Shown: one piece after another, positions 33,592 through 41,984 of the stretch
How the letters are laid out: each line of letters begins with the position of its first letter
Position numbering within the stretch: the first letter of the stretch is position 1
Source of the DNA: Rugamonas apoptosis
GTDB taxonomy: Bacteria; Pseudomonadota; Gammaproteobacteria; Burkholderiales; Burkholderiaceae_D
DNA: 64,000 nt
Assembly: GCF_014042355.1 (NCBI RefSeq)
Contig: NZ_JACEZU010000017.1
Coordinates: 1-64,000 of the forward strand
Direction of reading: 5' to 3'
The notes under the pieces: generated by a model
Seen by the model: the letters and a program-made list of their open reading frames with translations, nothing else
Told to the model about the DNA's origin: nothing
The model's database searches: none
Position numbers and translations under genes: made by a program

Positions 33592-35190
33592 ATGAAAATT
33601 TCGATCCCCCAATTGCTCGTCACTCCCGTCATGGTGGTGTTTGCGATGACCGCCCATGCCGAGGAAACCAAGTCCACATTTGATTTGGGCTCCATGATCA
33701 AGAACAGTTTCAACAAGGCCTTGAGCAAGAATGGAATCGGTGCCAAGGAAGGCGAGCAAGGCAATGCAGGTGCGTCCACCAACTATCAGAAATTGACCGA
33801 TACCAAGCTCAAGGATATTTTGAAGGCCTATCCGGTCAAGGATGATATGAATCCGCCCGCGTTCCCAAAGCTGGCCATTCGCATTACGGGGTACGCCAAG
33901 ACGCTGGATCAGTGGTCAAATCGGACCAACACGCCAAACGAATGTGTGAACTACAACATTACGCTGTGGACGAGCGAGCGTAAGAGTGAAAAGTTTGAAA
34001 ATCTGCGCATGTGCGCCAACGACCTGGCCTACAACATCAGTTTTGTCAGTGTGCGCAGTCCGTGGCCGGCAAAGATGAATTACAACAAGAGTTCCGGGCA
34101 GGTGCGCGACGATGGTCCGGTAGCACCGTCCAAGCCGTATCCGAACGATCCGGTGGCCCGCAGTTTCATGGCCGGCGGCGGGGTGTATTACATCGGATCC
34201 ATGTTTGTCCAGATGGGCTACGACTGGGATTATCCGCACGACACCATGCGCGTGTGGGTGTCCGGCGTTTCCAATACGGGCGATGGCAGCGTCTCGGCCG
34301 CCAATAATCCAGGGGCCGCGGTCATGACGACCACCGCGCAGGCGCCGGCGGAGGCGGGTTCCCAAGGGGCGAGTGGTGCCTATCCTGTGGCGGGCGTCTA
34401 TGATGCTTCCGACCGCCTGTTTGAACGCACTTTTACCGTGTCGGCGGACGGGAAGTTTGAACTGGTGGTGCAGCAGAAAGGCAAGGCCGGCAATCTGCGC
34501 TCCGGCATCGGCGAAGGCCAGTTGGCCGACGGGCCCGGCGGCTGGCAGTTCAGTTCCGGCAACTGCAAAATGACGGTGCGACGCGGCAGTGGAAGCGTGC
34601 AATTGCATGCCGAGCATTGTTCCAGTGATTGGGGCGATGTGCCTTACGATGGCCGCTATCAATTCAAGGCGTCGTCCGAAGTGAAGGATGCGGGCAAAGT
34701 CCCGGGCAAGACTGTGGCCAATGGTGGCGCGGCTGAAATGGCGCAGGCTGGCAATCTACCCACGCGCAAGGAGTTGAAAGACAATTGGGATGCCGTATCC
34801 ACCACCACGCTATCGGGCAAGGCATTGACCGTGTTGATCAAGCGTGCCGCGTCGATTGAGGGGAGTCCCTATTCCCATACGGATGCCGCCGTGTTTGTGA
34901 TCGACAATCCTGGCCTAGGCACTATGCATGCGTCTGAATGGGCCAAGTCGCCACTGAAAGTGGTTGATATTCCTTTACCGCCGCGCGCGCCCAACCAAGG
35001 TTACGCGATTCAGGGAAACTGCTCGCAAGGCAAGAACAACAACGTGGTGTTGATCCAGATCGCCAACGAAACCCCGTACGGTACTGCGCCGAAGCCCATC
35101 AGCGCATGGATGCTCGATGCAAATCAACAGGCGGTCCAGGTGCAGCCTGCCAAGTCCGTCAAATGTCCGGTTGTAGAAACAGATGTTTGA
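33592..35190 (+). CDS. Large exported protein of unknown function
   Basis: 532 residues with a signal peptide (PQLLVTPVMVVFAMTAHAEE). It reads like three regions: an N-terminal helix-rich part, a beta-rich middle with cysteines (CVNYNITLWTSERK), and a C-terminal beta region (LTVLIKRAASIEGSPYSH, IQGNCSQGKNNNVVLIQIAN). No family recognised. It starts without a clear ribosome site and is noticeably less GC-rich than the flanks, with a terminator before it, so it may be transferred DNA next to the tRNA-Phe island. A TATAAT at 33452-33457 is a possible -10 box. Confidence 0.7.
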   Translation: MKISIPQLLVTPVMVVFAMTAHAEETKSTFDLGSMIKNSFNKALSKNGIGAKEGEQGNAGASTNYQKLTDTKLKDILKAYPVKDDMNPPAFPKLAIRITGYAKTLDQWSNRTNTPNECVNYNITLWTSERKSEKFENLRMCANDLAYNISFVSVRSPWPAKMNYNKSSGQVRDDGPVAPSKPYPNDPVARSFMAGGGVYYIGSMFVQMGYDWDYPHDTMRVWVSGVSNTGDGSVSAANNPGAAVMTTTAQAPAEAGSQGASGAYPVAGVYDASDRLFERTFTVSADGKFELVVQQKGKAGNLRSGIGEGQLADGPGGWQFSSGNCKMTVRRGSGSVQLHAEHCSSDWGDVPYDGRYQFKASSEVKDAGKVPGKTVANGGAAEMAQAGNLPTRKELKDNWDAVSTTTLSGKALTVLIKRAASIEGSPYSHTDAAVFVIDNPGLGTMHASEWAKSPLKVVDIPLPPRAPNQGYAIQGNCSQGKNNNVVLIQIANETPYGTAPKPISAWMLDANQQAVQVQPAKSVKCPVVETDV

Positions 35191-35277
35191 GTTTCACATG
35201 CATGCCCGCTCAAGCCAGAGCGGGATAGTGAGGTAGCGGGAACAGGCCGGAGTTGAGGGCCGCGCCTCCATCAATGC

Positions 35278-35307
35278 AAAACGCCCGCTTGTGAAAGCGG
35301 GCGTTTT
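35278..35307 (-). terminator. Terminator of a displaced tRNA-Phe 3' end
   Basis: AAAACGCCCGCTT and AAGCGGGCGTTTT form a perfect 13 bp stem with a GTGA loop. It lies just beyond a copy of the tRNA-Phe 3' end, matching the position of a terminator after the intact tRNA. Confidence 0.75.
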
Positions 35308-35314
35308 GCTTGGG

Positions 35315-35358
35315 ATATTCTTGGTGGCCCGGGGCGGAATCGAACCACCGACACAAGG
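35315..35358 (-). repeat. Attachment-site copy: 3' end of tRNA-Phe (distal)
   Basis: 44 bp identical to the 3' part of the intact tRNA-Phe and its trailer (39446-39489): it carries CCA, acceptor strand, T arm and part of the variable/anticodon side, then diverges at 35359. Displaced tRNA ends of this kind are left behind when a mobile element integrates into the tRNA. Confidence 0.8.
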
Positions 35359-35395
35359 TGTTGTGGAGCACTTGACTCGGCTATCGCCGAAGAAT

Positions 35396-35563
35396 TTACG
35401 CCTTGTGGAAGATATTGTGCGCTGCGTTCTGGCTGAGCAGAGTAACGAACAGCGTTAATGCAGGTGGTGACGGAGCGGCAATCCTGACGCTTTCCCGATA
35501 GTGATCGAGCGTCGAATTGGGGCACGAATGGCCCATCCAGGTCTTATCCCCCGATCCACTACA
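35396..35563 (-). pseudogene. Remnant of a tyrosine recombinase (integrase), C-terminal 55 codons
   Basis: Reading the minus strand gives KTWMGHSCPNSTLDHYRES, which has the typical end of a tyrosine recombinase: histidine in GHS, then the catalytic tyrosine in DHY at the right spacing. The frame ends in a TAA at 35396 and is closed by TAG at 35564-35566, with no start, so only the tail survives. It sits next to the distal tRNA-Phe fragment, as an integrase end should. Confidence 0.6.
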
Positions 35564-35682
35564 CTACTTGCTGGTCACACCAACACTCCGAAACTGGATG
35601 CCATTCTGTCAACGTTGACACGGGTTTCTGCAATAAATTGATGTAGCATTGCCGTATATCAACTTGGCGAAAGGAATCTGTC

Positions 35683-36156
35683 ATGCCCGCGTTCGAACTT
35701 TCACATGGCGTATTTCACGAATTTGGCGACATCGTAGAAGGCCACATTAAGGCTCATCGTCAAGAGAAGTGGTTCTACGTCATCGCACTTTGCTTTATTG
35801 GTTTCATGGCGCATAAGATGCTCGACAGTATTGTCGCCGATCTCTTAATGGTTTTGGCTTTCGCGTTTTGCGGCAGCAAGATATTGATGAGTAAGCCTGA
35901 TCTGGCGCAATCCGTTTCGCATGAGGAGATCGGGCAACTATCAGACAGCGCATTCGATGACTTAGGTCGTCTCAAGCGGAAATTGGATCGAGCCGTTTTG
36001 CTCAGCGACCTGCATTCCATCGTCAGCGCCACGTCGAAAAAGAACGAGGCGAAGGCCAAAGCCCAAGAACAGGCAAGATCAGAGCGCGCGCTGCAAGCCC
36101 AGCAGGAGCACGCGCTCTATGAAAGGAAGAAAAACGGCAAGACAGAGCGGCGCTAA
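35683..36156 (+). CDS. Small membrane protein of unknown function (island cargo)
   Basis: 157 residues. Two adjacent hydrophobic segments (about 29-66: WFYVIALCFIGFMA, VADLLMVLAFAFCG) follow a short soluble N-terminus; the C-terminus is highly charged and likely coiled-coil (KKNEAKAKAQEQARSERALQ). AGGAAT lies 7 bases before ATG. Lower GC than the flanks. No family recognised; may be phage or defence related. Confidence 0.6.
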   Translation: MPAFELSHGVFHEFGDIVEGHIKAHRQEKWFYVIALCFIGFMAHKMLDSIVADLLMVLAFAFCGSKILMSKPDLAQSVSHEEIGQLSDSAFDDLGRLKRKLDRAVLLSDLHSIVSATSKKNEAKAKAQEQARSERALQAQQEHALYERKKNGKTERR

Positions 36157-36341
36157 GCAACATGGGTTCTGACACTTTTCAGGCACAAAAAAAACACCCA
36201 CACGCACTGAAGCAGGCAGAATCGTTGAGCGCTGAATGGGTGTAGTGTGTTCCATGTTACAACGTCCCTGTTCGGCTCGACAGAACACTTCAGCTGGGCT
36301 GGATCGCTCAGAGTTCAATTGCTGTATGGGGGCAATTTTCT

Positions 36342-36391
36342 CGTTACGCGAAATTATTTGTGGTAATATTCCCGTTACTGGAAATAAATTA
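36342..36391 (+). promoter_or_regulatory. Operator-like direct/inverted repeats before the 36403 gene
   Basis: The sequence CGTTACNNGAAAT occurs at 36342 and 36373, 31 bp apart, and an inverted copy ATTTGTGGTAA lies between (about 36356-36366). The array ends 11 bases before the start of the next gene. It looks like the binding region of a DNA-binding protein, possibly the XRE domain of the downstream gene. Confidence 0.5.
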
Positions 36392-36402
36392 CTGGGATAT
36401 TT

Positions 36403-37071
36403 ATGAGTGTAACGTCTGCGAATGGCCGTGAAGCGTTAGAGCAGCTCATCATTGGTCAGGTTCCACGCGATCTAATCATGGCTTGCGAAGATGCCTACCA
36501 CAATGGCGATGGGAAGGGGCGCTTGCAAGCGTCCGCGTTTGCAAAAGGCCATCGGCCCTCGGCAGCGGGCCAAGTTAAGCACTTCTACATAAATGAGGCG
36601 TTTCACGAAGCCTTGGAGGTGCACGGTGCAGAACCTACGCCGCTTCGAGGCACCCGGTTGGTCATCGGGCGGGTGGGCATCTTCAACATAGTGCGGCTCA
36701 ATGTGCCCGGTCATAAGTGGGTGAATCTTCGGCGTAGCGCAACGCGAACGGCACTGGCTGAGCTCAACGATATGATCGAGCGAAAGTACGTGCAAGGCGA
36801 TTTCTTCACGGAGGCAGGCGAGCCCACTGGAGGTACGATCTTCGTCCTTGGTGTAATGGATGGAATCGATGCAAGCGGAATTGCCCAGTTGACTCAGGTC
36901 ATGCTTGCGATACCGGCGCCAGATATGAAGTCCTGGCTATACATGAGTACAATCTCGGATTTCCTAAACCTTTATAACCAAGCTGATGCTGTTGTTCAAC
37001 AGGACAACGCCCTACCAAAACTCAAGACACAACCGAAGAAGCAAATAGGAAATGACCAAGGGAATCAATGA
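36403..37071 (+). CDS. Unknown protein paired with an XRE-ImmA protein
   Basis: 222 residues, no signal or membrane segment. Conserved-looking blocks are VKHFYINEAFHEALEVHG, GRVGIFNIVRLNVPGHKWVNL and GGTIFVLGVMDGIDASG. I do not recognise the family. It overlaps the following gene by 20 bp and shares its promoter region with the repeat array, so the two form a unit with the layout of a toxin-antitoxin or a phage-type regulatory pair; which is the effector is unknown. Low GC fits island cargo. Confidence 0.65.
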   Translation: MSVTSANGREALEQLIIGQVPRDLIMACEDAYHNGDGKGRLQASAFAKGHRPSAAGQVKHFYINEAFHEALEVHGAEPTPLRGTRLVIGRVGIFNIVRLNVPGHKWVNLRRSATRTALAELNDMIERKYVQGDFFTEAGEPTGGTIFVLGVMDGIDASGIAQLTQVMLAIPAPDMKSWLYMSTISDFLNLYNQADAVVQQDNALPKLKTQPKKQIGNDQGNQ

Positions 37072-38263
37072 CCTTCAGCCCGCACGCTTGGAGCAGGCGC
37101 TTGCGGCCCGTGGCCTTACGAAGGGACAACTAGCGACTCTCGTCGGCGTAGGGGCGCCGACAGTAACAAAGTGGTGCAAAGGCGACCAAGCACCAGAAGC
37201 AGAGACTTTCGATCGCCTTGCTTCTGTGCTTAATGTGCAGTCGGAATGGCTTGCACGTCCGCTATTGCCGCCTGTGTCTGCGCCGCTTTATCGCAGCAAT
37301 GCTTCTGCCCTTAAGGCCGCTCGCGCTAAGCTGGAAGCACGTACGGCGTGGACGCAGGAAGTTGCGTCCCTCCTCAGTGAATATGTCGACTACCCGAAAG
37401 TCAACCTACCAAAGCGAACGTTTCAGGACCCTGAGCAAATTAGCGATACCGATATTGAAGCAGCCGCTGAGGAATGTCGTGCGCTCTGGCAGTTGGGCCG
37501 TGGCCCGATTCAGAACCTGGCCTTAGCAGCGGAGAGCGCAGGTATCATTGTCGTACGAGAGGAAACTGAAATCTCGGCAATTGAGGGCCTTTCTAGCTGG
37601 AGTGAGGTGCTCGGTCGTCCGATCGTCTTGCTTTCGGCTGACAAAGCCAATGCGTTTCGCAGTCGCTTCGACTTGGCTCATGAAATTGGTCATCTCATCC
37701 TCCATAAGCACATTCCAAGGGCCGACGAGCGAGATCGCTACAATCAGATGGAAAAACAAGCGCACCGATTTGCTGGTGCGCTTTTGCTGCCAGCCGAAGC
37801 TTTTTCCTGCGAAGTCCGTGTGCCACCGAACTTGGATAATTTGCTAATTCTGAAGCAGCGCTGGGGCGCGTCCGTAGCAGCAATGATGATGCGAGTACAC
37901 ACGCTAGGTTTGCTCAGTGACGAAGAGAAACTGGCGCTCTTCAAGCGCCGCTCGGCCCGGTGGGGGGCTAAGGCTGAACCCGGCGACGACAAGTGGGAAC
38001 CTGAAGTGCCGCGATTGCTGCGGCGAACGGTGGAGCTTTTAATAAATGAAGGCATATTGACGCCTGAACGTATTCCACGTCATTTGGGATTCTCACCGCG
38101 CGACGTGGAAAACCTCTGCAATTTGCGTGAGAACTATTTTGATGCTCCGGCTGAAGTGGTCGATCTAGCGACGCTTCGTACAATTAAGCCCGAACGTCAA
38201 GCAGTGCGCCGAGCTGATGTTGGTTCTGGGGCCGTGGTGTCGTTCTTGAAATTCAAAAAGTGA
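37052..38263 (+). CDS. XRE-type HTH domain fused to an ImmA/IrrE metallopeptidase
   Basis: 403 residues. An XRE helix-turn-helix lies at about residues 12-65 (ALAARGLTKGQLATLVGVGAPTV). The ImmA/IrrE zinc-peptidase domain (DUF955) follows, with H210-E-I-G-H214 as the zinc-binding HExxH and the later EKQAHRFAGALLLP block that contributes the third ligand region. Proteins of this type cleave repressors or toxin partners, for example ImmA in ICEBs1 and IrrE in Deinococcus. Its partner here is the 222-residue protein it overlaps by 20 bp. Confidence 0.85.
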   Translation: MTKGINDLQPARLEQALAARGLTKGQLATLVGVGAPTVTKWCKGDQAPEAETFDRLASVLNVQSEWLARPLLPPVSAPLYRSNASALKAARAKLEARTAWTQEVASLLSEYVDYPKVNLPKRTFQDPEQISDTDIEAAAEECRALWQLGRGPIQNLALAAESAGIIVVREETEISAIEGLSSWSEVLGRPIVLLSADKANAFRSRFDLAHEIGHLILHKHIPRADERDRYNQMEKQAHRFAGALLLPAEAFSCEVRVPPNLDNLLILKQRWGASVAAMMMRVHTLGLLSDEEKLALFKRRSARWGAKAEPGDDKWEPEVPRLLRRTVELLINEGILTPERIPRHLGFSPRDVENLCNLRENYFDAPAEVVDLATLRTIKPERQAVRRADVGSGAVVSFLKFKK

Positions 38264-38388
38264 AGTCGTGATTCGCAGACGTGCTCCGCAGTGAATTGAC
38301 AGGCGGTTCTGCGATTGCTTGAAAAAGTGCTGGTCTGGGTGGCGAGATGAAGTCCTCGTTGGCCGGGGGCAGCCGCTTCCGGCAATAG

Positions 38389-38411
38389 ACCGACACAAGG
38401 ACTTTTAATCC
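38389..38411 (-). repeat. Imperfect mini-copy of the tRNA-Phe anticodon-arm segment
   Basis: ACCGACACAAGGACTTTTAAT then CC matches the anticodon-arm stretch of tRNA-Phe with two differences over 23 bp. It lies before the terminator at 38421, suggesting a further, older att remnant. Confidence 0.45.
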
Positions 38412-38420
38412 GCAGAAACA

Positions 38421-38450
38421 AAAACGCCAACCTGCATGGGTTGGCGTTTT
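38421..38450 (-). terminator. Terminator of the second displaced tRNA-Phe 3' end
   Basis: AAAACGCCAACC and GGTTGGCGTTTT form a perfect 12 bp stem with loop TGCATG, directly before the second tRNA-Phe fragment on the minus strand. Confidence 0.75.
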
Positions 38451-38459
38451 TACTAGGAA

Positions 38460-38511
38460 ATTCTTGGTGGCCCGGGGCGGAATCGAACCACCGACACAAG
38501 GATTTTCAATC
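38460..38511 (-). repeat. Attachment-site copy: 3' part of tRNA-Phe (middle)
   Basis: About 52 bp identical to the intact tRNA-Phe 3' end up to the anticodon loop (through TTTTCAATC), then diverging. It separates the two parts of the island and contains the stop codon of the adjacent UDG-like gene. Confidence 0.8.
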
Positions 38512-39288
38512 GTCAGGCCTTGATGCCATAGCTCCAACTATCCTTACCGCGTTCGCATGTTTCCCCGACTTGATTTCTTGGATGATTTTCTGATAGTGCT
38601 TTTGTACTGACTGATGTTTGCGGAACCGTGCGACCGCCGGGTGCAGGGTCCTAAAACAGTCAATCTGATCATACTTAAAGTGCCAAAGCTCTTTCGGCAC
38701 GTGGACAAGTACGGTCTTGCGCTTCGGTGCCTCAAAAAGTGACTTGACGACGGTGTCGTGTGTTGCACTGCAGCCGAAGATGATAATGTCTGGCTGGAGC
38801 AATTCGCGCTCGTAGCGGAAGAGTTTGGCCGAAAACGTTGTCAACGCTACTGAGTAATTTCTAGCGCTCCGTGACTTTCCTTTTCCCCGGAACACGTCCA
38901 TCTTGAATAAATTATTCCAAATGACTGAGCCGGGAATTCCTCCGGTAAGTTCTTTTTCCAGAAGACAGCGGGTCTTCAGGAAGTGCGAGTGGCCGGGAGG
39001 ACCGAGGAGGCTCCTCTCGTAACGGGCAAGCAGGGGTGGGACATGATTTTTGGGATCGTTGAGTATCTCAGGCAGACGGCAAAACCATCCCTTGGTTTCC
39101 TGTCCGACGAACATCACTCGAATCGGTGCCTCGAAGTAAGCCTTCGCAGCATGAAGGTTCAAGAAGAACGGAGCGGAAAGCGCCTCCAGCTGTCCCTTCT
39201 GAAGACTTTGGGAAAGACGCAGAGCGTCCAGTTCCGCTAAATAGAAGTCGACCAGCTTATTCTGAATTGTCGCAACATCGTCGCTCAT
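38506..39288 (-). CDS. Possible uracil-DNA-glycosylase-fold protein (island cargo)
   Basis: 260 residues. The block IRVMFVGQETKGWFCRLP, then SVIWNNLFKMDVFRGKG and IIFGCSATHDTV resembles the core of the UDG superfamily (a GxE/GQxP-like motif followed by a histidine-containing C-terminal loop region FRTLHPA), but a confident match is not possible from inspection. ATG 39288 has a GGAG site. Its stop lies inside the middle tRNA-Phe copy, so its end was shaped by the integration. Low GC, island cargo. Confidence 0.5.
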   Translation of the reverse strand: MSDDVATIQNKLVDFYLAELDALRLSQSLQKGQLEALSAPFFLNLHAAKAYFEAPIRVMFVGQETKGWFCRLPEILNDPKNHVPPLLARYERSLLGPPGHSHFLKTRCLLEKELTGGIPGSVIWNNLFKMDVFRGKGKSRSARNYSVALTTFSAKLFRYERELLQPDIIIFGCSATHDTVVKSLFEAPKRKTVLVHVPKELWHFKYDQIDCFRTLHPAVARFRKHQSVQKHYQKIIQEIKSGKHANAVRIVGAMASRPDD

Positions 39289-39409
39289 GGCGGCTCCGTG
39301 TTTTTTGAATATGCGGTGTGTTTTGGCTCTGAATGGCGGGCCGAAAGTAACTGGTGTTTAGTGGGATCGGAAATGAACCGGAGCCGAGGACTACGAATCC
39401 ACCAATGCA

Positions 39410-39437
39410 AAACGCCGATCTGCATGGATCGGCGTTT
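39410..39437 (-). terminator. Terminator of the intact tRNA-Phe
   Basis: AAACGCCGATC and GATCGGCGTTT form an 11 bp stem with loop TGCATG, the same loop as at 38433, 16 bases past the tRNA 3' end. Confidence 0.75.
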
Positions 39438-39452
39438 CGTCAAGCATATTCT

Positions 39453-39528
39453 TGGTGGCCCGGGGCGGAATCGAACCACCGACACAAGGATTTTCAATCC
39501 TCTGCTCTACCAACTGAGCTACCAGGCC
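39453..39528 (-). tRNA. tRNA-Phe (anticodon GAA)
   Basis: 76 nt cloverleaf on the minus strand: GGCCTGG acceptor, D arm GCTCAGTTGGTAGAGC, anticodon loop TTGAAAA (GAA), T arm GGTTCGATTCC, encoded CCA end. The acceptor pairs fully with one G-U. It is the integration target of the island to its left, whose elements use the tRNA 3' end. Confidence 0.95.
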
Positions 39529-39599
39529 AAGGGCCGCAATTATAGCAGGCCGGTGTGGGGCGCCGTCAAGTATGAATTTTCCGGCCCTTGCCCTGGCGC

Positions 39600-41984
39600 T
39601 TATTTCAGCCTGCGTTCGAACAATTGGTAGATGCGCCGGTATTCGTCATACCAGCTTTCCGGTTGCACGAAGCCGTGGCGTTCCATGGGGTAGCTGGCCA
39701 GTTCCCAGTGATCCTTCTTCAGTTCGATCAGGCGCTGGGCCATGCGCACGGAATCCTGGTAGAACACGTTGTCGTCCACCATGCCGTGGGCGATCAGCAG
39801 GTCGCCGCGCAACCGGTCCGCGTATTCGATCGGCGAAGACACCTTGTAAGCTTCCGGGTCCAGTTCCGGCGTGTTGAGGATGTTGGACGTGTAATCGTGC
39901 TCGTAGCTGGTCCAGTCCGTCACGGGGCGCAGCGCGGCGCCCGCCTTGAACACGTCCGGCGCCCGCAGCAGGGCCATGAAGGTCATGAAGCCGCCATAGC
40001 TGCCACCATAGATGCCGACCTTGCCGGCGTCGCCCTGGTGCCGGGCTACCAGCCACTGAACGCCGTCCAGGTAGTCGTCCAGTTCCGGATGGCCCATCTG
40101 GCGGTAGATGGCCATGCGCCAGGCGCGGCCGTAGCCTTCGGAGGCGCGGTAGTCCATGTCCAGCACAACGTAGCCTTTTTCCACCAGCAGGTTGTGGAAC
40201 ATCTGCTCGCGGAAGTAGTTCGGGTAGCGCTGGCTGACGTTCTGCAGGTAGCCGGCGCCGTGCACGAACATGACGATGGGGTAGCGCTTGCCCGCTTCCA
40301 GCTGGGCCGGGCGGTACAGCTTGGCCCAGATGGGCGCGGCGCCGTGGGTGGACGGCACGGCCACCAGTTGCGGCTGGACCCAGTTGCGGGCCTTGAATTC
40401 GGCCGTGCGGGTGTCCGTGAGCACGGTGGGCGCGCCGCCGGCGGCCGGCACGGTGGCCAGTTGCGGCGGCAAATAGCTGGCCGAGTAGCGCAGCAGCACT
40501 TTGCGTCCGTCCGGCGACAGGGAGAAATTCTCCACCCCGCCCATCGCCGTCAGTTCGCGCAGCGCGCCATCCTTGACGGACGCGGCGCACACTTCATAGG
40601 TGCCCGGCAGTTTGGGATTGCAGATGAAATAGACCTGGCCGCCGTCGGCCGTCCATTCCGGCTGGCTCGCTTCCCAGTGGCCGGACGTGAGGGCGCGTGG
40701 CTGGCCGCCGGGCGTCAGCGTGTACAGGTGCGCATAACCGCTTTCCTCCGACTGGTACCACAGCGTGCTGTTGTCGGGCAGCCAGCCGAACTGGTTACCC
40801 CGATAGTTGATCCAGGCTGGGTCCGTCAGCCGGTGCACACTGGCCAGCGTGGCGCGGGCCAGGTCGACGGTGGCGATCCAGCGGTCCTTGTTGTCGATGC
40901 TGCGCACCATCACGGCGACCCGGCTGCCGTCCGCGCTCCATTGCAGCACGCCATCGTCCGGGTCCACGCGTACTGGACGGTTGCCTTTCAGCGCCGGCAG
41001 TTTTTGCGCCGCGCGCAAGTCGGCCAGCGGGTCGGTGGCGATGCCGGGCAGGCTGTCGTAGGGCAGTTCGCGCACGGCGCGGGTAGCCAGGTCGACCAGC
41101 CTGAGCGTTTGTGGCACGGGGCCGTCGTGCGCCACCCGCTGGCGCAGGTCCACGGCTTCCTCGAAGCCCGATTCGGTGACGAAACGGGCCATCTTGTCGC
41201 GCGGCGCCTTGGCGCTGCCCTGGGGCGTGGTCACCACCAGCAGATAGCGGCCATCGGGCGACAGCGCGCTGCCGCTGAGCTCGACCTTGTCGCCGAGGTA
41301 GACGGGCAACGGGGCGCGGGTGGCGTCGGCGCGGCGCTGGGCCTGGTCCTGTTCGCGTTCCTGCTCGCGCTCCTGTTTCTGGCGCGCCAACGTGGTCAGC
41401 AGGCGCAACTGCAGGTCGCGCAGGACGTCCGGCTCCGGTTTGGCGTCCGGATCCTTGACGGTGCGCAACTGGGCCACCGGCGTCACCAGGCGTTCGGCAC
41501 GGCTCCAGCTGTACCAGTCCTGGCCGATGCGAAATTGCACGTGGGCGCCGTCGGCCGCGTACTGGGGCGCGGCGGCCGGGGTGCTGCCGCGCACGATCTG
41601 GGTCAGCGCACCCGACTTGAGGTCGCGTTCGAACAGGTCGCCGTTGCGCAGCACGATGGCGCGCGTGCGGTCGCGGTTGTAGACCATGGCCGGGCTGTCG
41701 ATGGCGGCCAGGTGCTGCTCGTCGACGATGGCTGGCGTACCCGTGCCTGTTTGCCAGATGTCGCGCAGCGGCGAGCCGCTACGTTTTTGCTTGAAATACA
41801 GGTGGCGGCTGTCCCAGCCCCACCAGGCTGATTCGACGGGCGTGCCGATCCAGTCGGGATGGGCCATGGCCAAGTCCAGCGTGATCGGTGTGGGGGCGGG
41901 CGCAGGGGCGGGCGCAGGTACAGGGGCGGCCGCGGAGGCGGCGCCGGCCGCCAGCAGGGCGGCGAGAGGCAAAGCAAAACGCAT
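39600..41984 (-). CDS. Prolyl-oligopeptidase-family (S9) serine peptidase, DPP-IV-like
   Basis: 794 residues. Signal peptide (LPLAALLAAGAASAA) and a Pro/Ala-rich linker are followed by a beta-propeller with repeated DG blades (LSPDGRYLLVV, WTADGGQVYFI) and a C-terminal alpha/beta-hydrolase domain with the S9 nucleophile in YGGSYGGFMTF, an acid in IAHGMVDDNV and the histidine in MERHGFVQP. It is a secreted or periplasmic peptidase that removes dipeptides or short peptides; specificity unresolved. A second S9 peptidase lies at 45082. Confidence 0.9.
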   Translation of the reverse strand: MRFALPLAALLAAGAASAAAPVPAPAPAPAPTPITLDLAMAHPDWIGTPVESAWWGWDSRHLYFKQKRSGSPLRDIWQTGTGTPAIVDEQHLAAIDSPAMVYNRDRTRAIVLRNGDLFERDLKSGALTQIVRGSTPAAAPQYAADGAHVQFRIGQDWYSWSRAERLVTPVAQLRTVKDPDAKPEPDVLRDLQLRLLTTLARQKQEREQEREQDQAQRRADATRAPLPVYLGDKVELSGSALSPDGRYLLVVTTPQGSAKAPRDKMARFVTESGFEEAVDLRQRVAHDGPVPQTLRLVDLATRAVRELPYDSLPGIATDPLADLRAAQKLPALKGNRPVRVDPDDGVLQWSADGSRVAVMVRSIDNKDRWIATVDLARATLASVHRLTDPAWINYRGNQFGWLPDNSTLWYQSEESGYAHLYTLTPGGQPRALTSGHWEASQPEWTADGGQVYFICNPKLPGTYEVCAASVKDGALRELTAMGGVENFSLSPDGRKVLLRYSASYLPPQLATVPAAGGAPTVLTDTRTAEFKARNWVQPQLVAVPSTHGAAPIWAKLYRPAQLEAGKRYPIVMFVHGAGYLQNVSQRYPNYFREQMFHNLLVEKGYVVLDMDYRASEGYGRAWRMAIYRQMGHPELDDYLDGVQWLVARHQGDAGKVGIYGGSYGGFMTFMALLRAPDVFKAGAALRPVTDWTSYEHDYTSNILNTPELDPEAYKVSSPIEYADRLRGDLLIAHGMVDDNVFYQDSVRMAQRLIELKKDHWELASYPMERHGFVQPESWYDEYRRIYQLFERRLK

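Larger units (their letters stand above)
35315..39500 (-). mobile_element. Genomic island at tRNA-Phe with nested integrations (integrase decayed)
   Basis: The intact tRNA-Phe lies at the right end and displaced 3' copies lie at 38460 and 35315, each beside its own terminator. This indicates at least two successive integrations into the same tRNA. Cargo is a small membrane protein, the unknown/XRE-ImmA pair and a UDG-like protein, all less GC-rich than the flanks; a recombinase tail at 35396 is the only integration gene left, so the island is probably no longer self-mobile. Confidence 0.7.

Noticed and set aside
35315..35358. Second tRNA-Phe gene
   Set aside because: Only the 3' part is present; no 5' acceptor strand or D arm, so it is an att remnant. 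The same applies to 38460-38511.
35271..35525. Minus-strand open frame across the distal tRNA-Phe copy
   Set aside because: It reads through a tRNA fragment and a terminator; the adjacent frame carries the integrase remnant instead.
36194..36243. Terminator between the island membrane protein and the unknown gene
   Set aside because: ACACCCA/TGGGTGT pair over a 36-base loop, too weak to call.
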